From NCBI GenBank assembly GCA_024803745.1, contig JANJXV010000020.1, positions 17,710,777-17,774,776 of the forward strand: a stretch of DNA of 64,000 bases. Direction: 5' to 3'. Position numbers and translations under genes: made by a program. The notes under the pieces were generated by a model. That model was not told where the DNA came from. It worked only from the letters and a program-made list of their open reading frames with translations, and made no database searches. Positions 1-9,883 of this stretch are shown piece by piece; positions within the stretch are counted from its first letter, which is position 1; the number at the start of each line of letters is the position of its first letter. The DNA comes from Megascapheus bottae (taxonomy: Eukaryota > Chordata > Mammalia > Rodentia > Geomyidae).

Positions 1-1885
1 TCCCAGGATTTCACCCTTTCTGGAAAATCTAAAATAATTAGTCAGGGTCTGGTGTGGCCACTGGAAATTTTAAAGTTTTTCATATGTTTTTGATGTAAAG
101 CCAAGGTTGAAATCTACAGTTCTACTTTGTATGGATAATTGATATCTCACTGAAAAAAAAAGTGAGCTCATAAACAATATTGAATTTTTATTAGACTTTG
201 AGTCCGTAGATTGATTTGTAAAATTTTATTACCTCCATATAGATCCCAGGCATAATGCCTCATGAGAACTTGTATCATAGTCATGCTACCAACCTGCAAG
301 GGGGAAGAGGAGTCTTTTGAGAAGTTACATGTTGTCAAATGAGTTGATAATCCAGTTATGCCCTAACCTTTTAAACTAAGATTTTAAAATTAATGTAATC
401 AAAAGTAAAAATAAAATGATTTTGTGTTGAATTGCCACATAAAAGTGATAGGAAGGGATGAATCTACACAGGGTCATTATTTTCAGAAAGAAGTTCTTCC
501 CAGAAATGATGCTCTATAAAACTATTATGATCAACATCCTTTTGCTTTTTAAGCCAGGTGGTCTATACTACTTATCTGTACCCAAGCAGCTTCAAATATA
601 TTTGTTCCATCTGCTTTTATAGGTTTTGCTTTATTCTTTTTTGTTGTCTTAAAATATAGCACAGAAAATGAATCATGTTGATCTGTTCCTAAAGAGAAAG
701 GTTTGGCTCAGAATCTTAGGTGAATCATTTGAATCCTACCTAACAATCCAATTAAGTCATTAAGGCATTCTGCTATATACCAGTGAGTAAGAACTACCAC
801 AGAGAAATGAGTTTTCCTTGTAAATTGATTGCTTTAAGAAAAAGAAACAGCAACACAGAACTATACTTCTATTTTTTGTAGATTTAAGTAATGGAAAACT
901 AAATGTTTCCTTACAATAGTTCAGCAAATTATATATAATTTGAATGATTTTTCAATTTTTTAAAATTTAAATGTCTTTCAATTAAAGCAAGGACTATATC
1001 AATGTAATAATATTAAGACATATTAAGACTCCACTAAAAGAATAGCACATAAATTAAGATATGATAGGAAAAATGTCATGCTTCTAAGCAACAACTTAAA
1101 AAAATAAAGAACCAGGAATTTATCAGAACCTTTTCCTTATTTTCATTGATGTTCAAATTACTGAATGCTTCTGCAGTTTTCTTATAATTTAACATATTTT
1201 TATATGAAAATATCATATATAAAATAACATTATTCTGTTCAATTAAACGCAGATAAGATCAAAGGGATTTTGGACACTTCTTCCAAACTGAGGTCCTTCC
1301 TTAGCTCAATGTACCAGTCAAGAAATTTGTAAAGATTTAAATTAATGTAGACTTACACATTCCCATGTCCATGCTGGGCTGGTCTCTACTGTATAAACGA
1401 CAGATAAAATGAAACCATAACTGGACTTGAAAACAATACAAAGAGGCCGATGAATGAGAAATAGAGCTGAAATAAGAGCCTTGGGTTCCTGAAATCCTGG
1501 GTCCAGCAGTGACTCACCAACTGCAGTGTAAGGGAATTCAGCCCCTGGGAAGTAAAGGGTTTGAATTCACTCCAAGGAGATGAAAGGCAATAGAGTTGAT
1601 TTATTTCAGCATCTTCAGATTCTTCTTAAATAAAAACAAGGAATTACCTTAACATATTTAGAAAATAAGATTCTCTAAATAACCCAATGCATGTTGCCAA
1701 TACCCCCCATGAAATTGGAGCCTAGAAGCTGGAAAGACAAAAGGGGGGGTTTCTGTAGGCTGATTACACTCCTTCTTAATCCAAATCTTTCCCTACACTT
1801 GGTGCATCTATCCTCAGTTTCTCAACAGTCAAGAAGGGGAATTGTCTAGCCATATGCAGACAATTTATGTTACAGTGTCTGTAGA
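1..1885. other. Unique AT-rich DNA, no gene seen
   Basis: AT-rich sequence with frequent stops in all frames. I recognise no exon, RNA gene or young repeat. Very old, diverged repeats could be present but are not visible by eye. Confidence 0.5.
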
Positions 1886-1931
1886 GAATAATAATAATAA
1901 TAATAATAATGATGATGATGATGATAATAAT
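1886..1931. repeat. (AAT)n/(GAT)n microsatellite
   Basis: About nine AAT units pass into GAT units and back to AAT. It directly abuts the 5' end of the following SINE, so the SINE may have landed in or beside an A-rich site. On the minus strand the tract reads as a run of isoleucine codons, which explains a spurious long frame there. Confidence 0.9.
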
Positions 1932-2146
1932 AGGCCATAAGTTTGGCCTAGTGGTAGAGTGCTTGCCTAGAATGCATGAAGACCTGGGATCGATCCCTTG
2001 GTACCATATACATAGAAAAAAGCCAGAAGTGGTGCTGTGGCTCAAGTAGTAGAGCTCTAGCCCTGAGAAAGCCCAAGGACAGTGCTCAGAACCTGAGTTC
2101 AAGGCCCAGGATTGGCAAAAAAAATAATAAAAATAATAATAAATAG
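1932..2146 (+). mobile_element. IDL-Geo dimeric SINE
   Basis: The left monomer has a tRNA-like box A (GTTTGGCCTAGTGGTAGAG) and a box B (GGGATCGATCCC), followed by an A-rich linker. The right monomer contains GGCTCAAGTAGTAGAGCTC and ends in a tail of A plus AAT units. This is the Geomyoidea-specific dimer that recurs many times in the window. It makes no protein; Pol III would transcribe it and L1 would mobilise it. Confidence 0.88.
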
Positions 2147-3321
2147 AATCAACTGAAAGGCAGACTGTATATTTTCACCAGGAACTGTAATTTTGAACAA
2201 TGTCAGTGATCAAGATGATCTACCAGAAAAAAAAAATCTTCCTGAGGAATACATTCTAAACAATTGGTTACTACTGGGTTTCAGTAAAACATCTGTAAAA
2301 TTCTATGGAAAATTAAAGCTAAACAGATGAAGACAAATGGAAGTACTCCCAGAACACTAGGCCAACCGGAGAGGCCAGACTTCTGTCACTTCTTACAAAT
2401 ACATTTTTGAGTCTGTGTGGCTTATAGTTTACAAACTGAGAGCTATAGTTTTCCTTGGAGTGGAACCATTCAGTCCTACAGAAAGTCAGCAGGGTCATCT
2501 CCTGAATCATTCCCTCTTTTCTGAAGAATTTCTGGCTTCAAGTCCTTTCTTCTGTTTCTTCCTGAAAAGGACTATGCATATAGCTTTTAAATTATCCAGT
2601 CTCCCTCCCTCACTTTTGGCAGTACTTAGTTCTGCACAGTTGAAGACCTTGTATTTGTTAGTCAAATGGTCTTCTACCATTTGGATCATGTCACTAGCTC
2701 TTTGGGCTCTATTTTTCAGATAGGATATTACGTAGATCTTTCTGTTGTTGTTTTCTCCAAGGCCATCACCCTCCTACTTACTCTACTCTACAGATGAAAT
2801 AACAAGAACATGTTACAACATATTGGGGGGTTGGGAGGGGGTCTTAAACTGAGATTCTGATTTCAGTCTCTTGAATAGTTGGGATTATAGAGGAGAGTTA
2901 CCTCAACTGACCCCTATCTCTTTCATGCAAAAGAACAAATAGCAACCCTGCCTGTAGTAAATATAATCTTCCCCTTCAATTGTAGACTTTGTTTTTAAAA
3001 CTTGTAATATATTAAAATATGATATATACTCAAATCTAGCATATATTTAAAATTTTAAGACAGATAGTATATTTCTGTCTGCCTAAAATTAACATCTTCA
3101 GAGTCGCGGCTCTGATTAATCCAAATAAGCTCTTTTGGTTTCTCAATTTTTGGTTTCTATTTAGGGTCTACACCACAAATTAGAAAATATTATTTATCCT
3201 TGTATAAACACCGTGTAAAGGAAAATTTAGCGGCATCCCCATTATGCATTTAAACTATGACATATGCAGTCTGAAATAAGACTCTTTTTATAAATTTAGA
3301 GTGGTTTAGAATTCTTCTTCC
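2147..3321. other. Unique DNA, possible old SINE remnant
   Basis: Mostly unrecognised. About 2845-2915 resembles the reverse complement of a B1-like 'CTCAGCCTCC..TAGCTGGGATTA' block (here CAGTCTCTTGAATAGTTGGG), so a decayed minus-strand SINE is possible. Open frames on both strands at 2319-2723 are short, overlap one another and show no family resemblance. Confidence 0.4.
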
Positions 3322-3562
3322 AGGCCAGGAACTGGTGGCTCATGCTTGTAATCCTAATTACTCAGGAGGCTGAGATCTGAGGATCGTGGTTCAAAGCCAG
3401 TCCAGGCAGGAAAGTCTGTGAGACTCTTATTTCCAATTAACCACCAGAAACTGGAAGCGGTGCTGTGGCTCAAGTGGTGGAGTGATATCCTTGAGCTTAA
3501 GAGCTCCAGAACAGAGCCCAGGCCCGGAATTCAAGTCCCATGACCAACAACAACAAAAAATC
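3322..3562 (+). mobile_element. B1-Geo type composite SINE
   Basis: The left half is 7SL/B1-like (CTCATGCTTGTAATCC, then CTCAGGAGGCTGAGATCTGA). A linker ending CCAATTAACCACCAG follows, then a right half with GTGGCTCAAGTGGTGGAG and a tail of CAACAA units. The right half resembles the Geo monomer of IDL-Geo, so the two SINE families appear to share a 3' module. Confidence 0.82.
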
Positions 3563-3609
3563 TTTTTCCAACTTGTTTTGGTACAAGTTCACAACAAAAC
3601 TTGTGTTCA

Positions 3610-5103
3610 CAACAAATCAAAGAAATTCTGGATAAGTGGGTCTGCAGAGATTCTGTATGGCAAGGACATAGTGAGCAAACTAATTAGAAAGCCTACACAA
3701 TGGGAGAAGATCTTCACTAACCATACAACAAAGACCTCTTACCTAAAATATATCCACAGCTCAAAAAAACTGAATCACTCCAAAACTAATCTCCAAAAAA
3801 CAACCATCCCATTAAAAGATGGGCCATGACTTATAAAGAGAGTCTTCTCTGAAGAAGAAATAAGAATGGCCTATACATACATGAAGAAATGCTTGACATT
3901 TCTGGCCATAAAAGAAATGCAAATCAAAACAACTCTGAGATTCCACTCTGAGATTCACTCCAGTTAGAATGGTGATGATCAAGAAATCTAATAACAGGGG
4001 CCAGGAATTTGGCCTAGTGCTAGAGTGCTTGCCTAGCATGCACGAAGTCCCAGATTCAATTCCTCCATACCACATACATAGAAAAAAGCCGGAAGGGGTG
4101 CTGAGACTCAAGTGGTAGAGCTCTAGCCTTGGGAAAGTTCAAGGAAATTATTCAGGCCCTGAGCTCAAGCCCAGGACTGGAAAAACAAACAAACAAACAA
4201 ACAAAACAAAACAAAACAAGCAGAAGACAAAAAAAAGAAAACTCATAACAACAGCTGCTGGCAGGAATGTGGCCAGGAGGGGTCACCACTACACTGCTGG
4301 TGGGAGTGCAAACTCATTCAACCACTATGGAAAGCAGTATGGTACTTCCTCAAAAGACTAAACATAGAACTCCCTTATGATCCAACAATTCCACCACTTG
4401 GCATTTCCCAATAGTCCAGAAACAAGGACACACTAAATCCACTACCACAACAATGTTCATTGCAGCACTATTTACATAGCAAAGATATGGAACCAACGCA
4501 GATGCCCCTCAGTTGATGAGTGGATCAACAAGATGTGGTATTTACGCACAATGGAATTCTATGCTGCTGTCAGAAAGAATGACATCATCCCATTTGTAAA
4601 GAAATGGAAAGACTTAGAAAAAATCATATTAAGTGAAGTAAGCCAGACTCAAAGGAACATAGGCTCAATGGTTTCTCTCATTTGTCATAATCAGAGATAT
4701 ACAATAGAACAAAATCTAGATACATAAGGCCATATAGTATGACACTAAATAATAGGACCTCCAGGATATAGAAACAAAAGCCATGTAATGTGTGATTGTC
4801 ATCCTTAAGGTACTATGTTATTTCTCATTTCTTTTGCTGTCCCTTGTTTATCTCATATTGTTACAGTATCTTACCTTGTTATCTGATATATTGTACATAT
4901 GATTATTTGGCTATTTGAAATAGGATAGAGAAGGGAGAAAACAAGATGAGGGGCAAGGGTGGGTGGAGGGAAATGGGGACCAAAACATGAGAAAGGGTAT
5001 CAATGTTTGTGAAGTAATGCACCTTCTATCTGGTGAATATAATGTAACCCTTCTATTAATTACAATAAAATGTTAAAATAAAAAATGCTTACAAACAAAA
5101 AAG
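3610..5103 (+). mobile_element. L1-b: 5'-truncated L1 inside L1-a
   Basis: Starts in late ORF2 (CAACAAATCAAAG..GGATAAGTGGG), runs through the C-terminal ORF2 region and a G-rich 3' UTR to ATTACAATAAAATG plus A-rich tail. It is flanked by AACTTGTGTTCA at 3598-3609 and 5104-5115, a 12-bp TSD. ORF2 is broken by stops, frameshifts and an inserted SINE; the longest clean ORF2 piece (4533-4727) matches the extreme C-terminus. Not capable of moving itself. Confidence 0.8.
3997..4234 (+). mobile_element. IDL-Geo SINE inside L1-b
   Basis: A complete dimer with a tail of AAAC units. It interrupts L1-b just before the CATAACAACAGCTGCTGG block of ORF2. Imperfect TSD: AAGAAATCTAATAACA at 3981-3996 and AAGAAAACTCATAACA at 4235-4250. 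Confidence 0.87.
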
Positions 5104-5764
5104 AACTTGTGTTCATTGCAGCATTAATTATCATAGCTAAGATATGGAAACAACCCAGATGCCTCGCACTAGATGAATGGATCAAAAAGATGTGGTATAT
5201 ATACACAATGGAATTCTGTGCTTCCATCAGAAAGAATGGCAGCTCCCCATTCATAAGGAAATAGAAAGACTTGAAAAACAATCATATTAAGTGAATTAAG
5301 CCAGACCCAAAGAAATATAGGCTCCATGGTTTCCCTCATTTGTAATAATAGTATATATTTAGTATATTACTAGCTGAGGATCACAATAGTTCAAAAGCTA
5401 CGTGTGTGCATATGGCCATAGAGGATAAGGCTAATCAAAATGAACTCCAAGAAAAGGACATAGACAGCAAGATAAATAGAAAGCCCACAGAGTGTGAAAA
5501 CATTTTCTCTTGCCATACAACAGACAAAGGTCTTATATCTAAAATATAAAATACCTACAGCCCAAGAAACTAAATCTCTCAAAAACAAACCCTCAAAGAA
5601 AAAACTATCCCATTAAAAGAGAGATTTCTCTAAAGAGGAAATAAAAATGGCTAATAGATACATGAACAAATGCAAACTATCTATGGCCATAAAAGGAATG
5701 CAAATTAAAACAACTTTGAGATTTCACCTCACTCCAGTTAGAATGGCCATTATCAAGAAATGTA

Positions 5765-7168
5765 GACGGTTGGGCCGGGAGTTTGGCCTAGTGGTTAAAG
5801 TGCTTGCCTAGCATGCGCGAAGACCCGGGTTCGATTCCTTGGTACCACATACACACAAGAAAGCCAGAAGTCGTGCTGAGGCTCAAGTGGTAGAGCTCTA
5901 GCCTTGAGAAAAATCCAAGGACAGTGCTCAGGCCCTGAGCTCAAGCCCAGGACTGGCAAAAAAAAAAAAAAGAAAAAAAGAAAAAAAAAAGAAATGTAGA
6001 CGGTTGGCGAGTATTTTGTTGAGAAATTTTGCATCGATGTTCATCAAAGAAATAGGTCTATTCTTCTCTTTCTTTGATGAATCTCTGTCTGGTTTGGGGA
6101 TGAGGGTTATACTTGCTTCATAGAATGAGTTTGGTAAAGAACCTTCATTTTCAATTTCATTGAAGAGCTTGAGGAGTATTGGTGTGAGCTCTGCTTTGAA
6201 GACCTTATAGAATTCAGCTGTGAATCCATCTAGGTCTGGGCTTTTCTTGCCATTTCTATTTCAGTGCTTGAAATAGGCCTGTTTAGTTGGGTTAGTTCTT
6301 CTTGGTTCAGTGTGGGTATGTTAATATTGGCTAGGAATTCATCCATTTCTTCTAGATTCTCAAATTTGTTGGCATAAAGGTTTGAGAAGTATTCCCTCAT
6401 GATGCTCTGGATCTTGGTAATTTCTGTCGTGATATTACAATTTTTGTCTGTGAATTTGTTTATTTCGTTATGCTCCCTTATTTTTTTGGTAAGATTTGCT
6501 AAGGGTTTGTCAATTTTGTTAATTCTTTCAAATAACCAACTCCGTGTTTTGTTGATTCTTTCCCTCAGTTGATGAATGGATCAACAAGATGTGGTATTTG
6601 TACACAATGGAATTCTATGCTACTGTCAGAAAGAATGACATTGCCCCATTTGTTAGGAAGTGGAAAGACTTAGAAAAAAATCATATTAAATGAAGTAAGC
6701 CAGACTCAAAGGAACATAGGCTCAATGGTTTCCCTCATATGTCATAATCAATAGAAACCTTGGGCTCTTCTAGCAGAGATTTGCAATACAGCAAAACCTT
6801 GATACCTAAGGCCATATAGTATGACGCTAAATGAAAGGACCTCTAGGATATAGAAACAAAAGCCATATAATGAGTGATTGTTGTCCTTAAGGTACTATGT
6901 TATCTCTCATCTCTTTTGCTGTCCCTCGGTTATCTCATATTGTTACAGTATCTCACTTTGTTACCTGATATATCAGATATATTTGTATTTGGTTATTTGA
7001 AATTGGATAGGGAAGGGGGGAAAACAAGATGAGGGCTGGGGGTAAGGGGGAGGGAAATGGGGACCAAGATATGTGAAAGGGTATCAATGTATGTGAATTA
7101 ATGCACCTTCTATCTGGCAAATATCATGTAACCCTTCTATTAATTACAATAAAAAATATATGAAAAAA
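5765..7168 (+). mobile_element. L1-d: twin-primed L1 with inverted 5' half
   Basis: 5765-5772 plus 6007 to about 6568 is antisense L1 ORF2 from the reverse-transcriptase region. It then switches abruptly to sense ORF2 C-terminus at about 6569 (TCAGTTGATGAATGGATCAA) and runs to the 3' UTR end at 7165. It is flanked by AAGAAATGTA at 5755-5764 and 7169-7178, and the interrupted L1-c resumes exactly after the second copy. An inverted 5' part joined to a sense 3' part inside one TSD is the known product of twin priming. Confidence 0.85.
5773..5988 (+). mobile_element. IDL-Geo SINE inside L1-d
   Basis: Full dimer ending in a long A-rich tail. It is flanked by a perfect 18-bp direct repeat, AAGAAATGTAGACGGTTG, at 5755-5772 and 5989-6006. 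The repeat includes 8 bp of L1-d, so the SINE came after L1-d. It is the innermost layer of the cluster. Confidence 0.93.
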
Positions 7169-7633
7169 AAGAAATGTAATAACAACAGATACTGGCGGGG
7201 ATGTGGCCAGAAGGGGTCACTACTACACTGTTGGTGGGAGTGTACATTTGCTCAACCACACTGGAAAGCAATATGGAGTTTCCTCAAAGACTAAACATAA
7301 ATCTCCCCTATGACTCAGCAATCCCACTTTTGGGCATCTATCCAAATATCCAGAAACAAGGCCCTACTAAACCTACTAGCACAACCTTTTTTCATTGCAG
7401 CCTTATTCACCATAGCTAAGATATGGAACCAACCCGAATGCCCTCAGTAGATGATTGGATCAGGAAGATGTGGTATATTTACACTTTGGAATTCTATGCT
7501 GCCATCAGAACGACATCACCCCATTTGTAAGGAAATGGAAAGACTTTGAAAAAAATCATATTAATTGAAGTAAGCCAGACGCAAAGGAACATAGGCTCCA
7601 TGGTTTCCCTCCTTCATAATCATCAGTACATTT

Positions 7634-7756
7634 AAGGGAAATGGGGACAAAAACATGAGAAGGGGTATCAATGTGTGAGAAGTAATGCACCTACTACTTG
7701 GCGAATGTAACTGTAACCCCTCCATACATTACCCTGACAATAAACAATTTAAAAAA
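7634..7756 (+). mobile_element. Very short L1 3' end inserted in L1-c
   Basis: About 120 bp of L1 3' UTR terminus (AAGGGAAATGGGGACAAAAA to ACAATAAACAATTTAAAAAA). It sits between the CAGTACATTTA and GATTCTCCTAATAGAGGATC blocks, which are contiguous in related L1 copies (compare 56877-56915). That makes it a separate 5'-truncated insertion. A clean TSD is not evident. Confidence 0.6.
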
Positions 7757-8714
7757 GATTCTCCTAATAGAGGATCATAATAGCTCAAAATCTATGCACA
7801 TATGGCTATATACAATGAGGCTAAGTGAAATGAACTCCAGGATATGGAAATAAGAGGTTTATCTTCGTGATTGTTGTTATTAATATACTATGTGAAGCTA
7901 TTTCTTTTCTCTTTTCCCCTTAAGGTTTATCTTATGTTCTTATTGTATCTGGACTTTGGTACCTCGTATATTGTGTATGTTTATTTGTGTATTTGAAAAA
8001 GTGAAGATAAGGGAAAAACAAGATGAGTGGGAGGGGAATGGGAGAGGAAAAGTGGGAGAAAACATGGGAAGGGGTAGCAAGGTTCAAGAAGTAATATACC
8101 TACTACCTGATGAATGTAACTGTAACCCTTCTGTGCATCACCCCAACAACAAAATTTTAAAAATGAACTCCAAGATATGGAAATAGGTTTTATTTGAATT
8201 TATTTTTTTCTCCCCCCACCTTTGGTCTATCACCTATAGTCACTGTCTTTGATTCTGGTACCCTGTCTTACACGTACATTTATCTGATTTGGGAAAGGAA
8301 AGACAAATCACAAAATGGGGAAAACAAGAAAATGGGTGAACAAATGCAACAGTGATGCTTGCAAGGCATTATGTTGGAAATGAACTTGACAACTGGTGGG
8401 GAGGACCAAAGGAGGGGGGCAAGTGGGAGAAAAATGAGGAGGGTAACAATGTTCAACAAGAAATGTTACTTTACATATGCAACTATAACCCCTCTGTACA
8501 TCACCTTTACAACAATATTAAATTAAATTTAAATATTAAAAAAATAAAAGTACCTGAGGAACTGTGGGTCTTCCATGTGAAGGATAGTTTTAAATAAGCC
8601 CAGACAGCAAAATGATTGTAAGGAAGAAGAAAGAACTTGTTCTATCAATCTTGTCATTTTTTTAGCTTCTCAAAATTGTTATTTAAGTTTAGTATGTGTG
8701 TGTGTATATATACA

Positions 8715-8930
8715 ACCCAGATCTTGAACTCAGGAAATTGTGCTCTTATTTGATTTTTTCACTTATGGCTGGGATTCTTCCATCAGAGCCATGGCTCCAG
8801 TCCAGTGGTTTTGTTTTGGTTCTGCTTGTTATTTGGAGATAGGCTCTCATGGTCTTTTCTGTCCATGCTGACTTTGAACGTTAATCTTCAAAGCCCCCTC
8901 CTGAGTTGATAGGAATGACAAGAGTGAGAC
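8715..8930 (-). mobile_element. Old B1-Geo type SINE
   Basis: Reverse-complement landmarks are present but eroded: CTTGAACTCAGGAAATTGTG, then TGGAGATAGGCTCTCATGG, CTGACTTTGAACG and CCTCCTGAGTTG. It is preceded by a short TG/TA run. Confidence 0.65.
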
Positions 8931-9799
8931 AAATAGCTCCTATCTATGTTAAACATTTTTGACAACAGAAATATTTGAAAGCTGTTTGGCAATAATATCA
9001 AAGAGAGAAATGCATAATTGGTATTAGAATATATTAGAATATGTGAGATAAAGTTTCCATAAATGTCTGCCGAACTTAATTTTAAACCTTTCCTAATTAC
9101 TACTGCTTTGTGTCAGAGAAACCATCTTCAAATGAAAGTGAATAAAAGTGTTTGATCAACTAAAAGTGAAGATAGATTAACCTGCCTCTACTTGCTAATC
9201 AATTCAAATATATGAAATCTCTTGTAATGAAACTATTGACAATTTTGCAGAAGGCTCAAACACAGAAACTATTAAGTTACCTTCTTAGTAAAATATCAAT
9301 ATTTAGATACTAATTCTCACTTTGAAAAATATGCATTAAAGTAATTAAGCATTATTATTACTTTATAGATAGTATTCATTTTACTCTCTAAATTTATTAA
9401 ATTTTAGATTATAATAGGCAACAGATGAAATTCAGTAAAACATAATTTTTAATGTTTTCATTACTTCCTAACTCCTGATGATACTTGGTAATGAAGACTT
9501 GCTGAAATCAAAGCCATTCTATCTTCTTTGAACTTAATTTTTTAAATTATTTTTGGTACTTTTATTACCTTTACATAGTTGCCCAGAGGAGTTTCCATTC
9601 AATAAAACAGTTTGTGAATACAATGCATCTTGAGCAATGTCCTCCTTTCAACATTCTCACCCACCCACCCAAACCAACCCTTTCTTATTTTCTTAATTTA
9701 TTAGCATATGTATTTTTGACATCTAGTAGAGCTTTTTATGCATATAATGTGTATATTTTAGTTGATTAAATTTGTACAAGTTGATTTTCAAATTTGTAT
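8931..9799. other. Unique DNA with possible old L1 3' end
   Basis: No gene seen. About 9555-9700 (GTTTGTGAATACAATGCATC, a C-rich run, CTTATTTTC) resembles 49085-49330 and 58010-58130. All three look like the reverse complement of an old L1 3' UTR; the assignment is tentative. Confidence 0.4.
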
Positions 9800-9883
9800 T
9801 TTACTTTTGCCATTTGGGGGATCGAACCCAGGGTCTCAAACATGCTAGACAAACTCCCTACGAGTAAGATACATCCCGAGCCC
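9800..9883 (-). mobile_element. ID-type SINE monomer
   Basis: The reverse complement reads GGGCTCGGGATGTATCTTAC at the 5' end and CCCTGGGTTCGATCCCCCAA over box B. This is a single tRNA-Ala-type ID unit without the Geo half, so probably an older or monomeric form. Confidence 0.75.

Larger units (their letters stand above)
5452..8159 (+). mobile_element. L1-c: L1 inside L1-a, itself interrupted
   Basis: Pieces are 5452-5764, 7179-7633 and 7757-8159. Together they run from the ORF2 block AAAAGGACATAGACAGCAAG through the C-terminal region to a 3' UTR ending CAACAACAAAATTTT. The flanking TSD is a perfect 15-mer, AAAATGAACTCCAAG, at 5437-5451 and 8160-8174. It was later hit by a twin-primed L1 (L1-d) and by a very short L1 3' end at about 7634-7756. 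All frames are broken. Confidence 0.78.
3563..8549 (+). mobile_element. Outermost L1 of nested cluster (L1-a), interrupted
   Basis: The host L1 of the cluster is visible in three pieces: about 3563-3609, 5104-5451 and 8160-8549. The middle piece reads as the end of ORF2 (a 'TTCATTGCAGCA..ATGGAATTCT' block) and the start of the 3' UTR. The last piece continues the 3' UTR (GATATGGAAATAGG onwards) to an AT-rich 3' end. It is the most diverged layer. Two later L1s split it, each flanked by direct repeats. The first piece is short, so its assignment is the weakest. Confidence 0.65.

Noticed and set aside
1776..2102. 108-codon minus frame with a run of isoleucines
   Set aside because: It reads through the AAT/GAT microsatellite and the reverse complement of an IDL-Geo SINE.
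5773..5850. tRNA gene suggested by box A and box B
   Set aside because: The boxes belong to the tRNA-derived SINE monomer; there is no clover-leaf pairing or discriminator, and the same text recurs many times.
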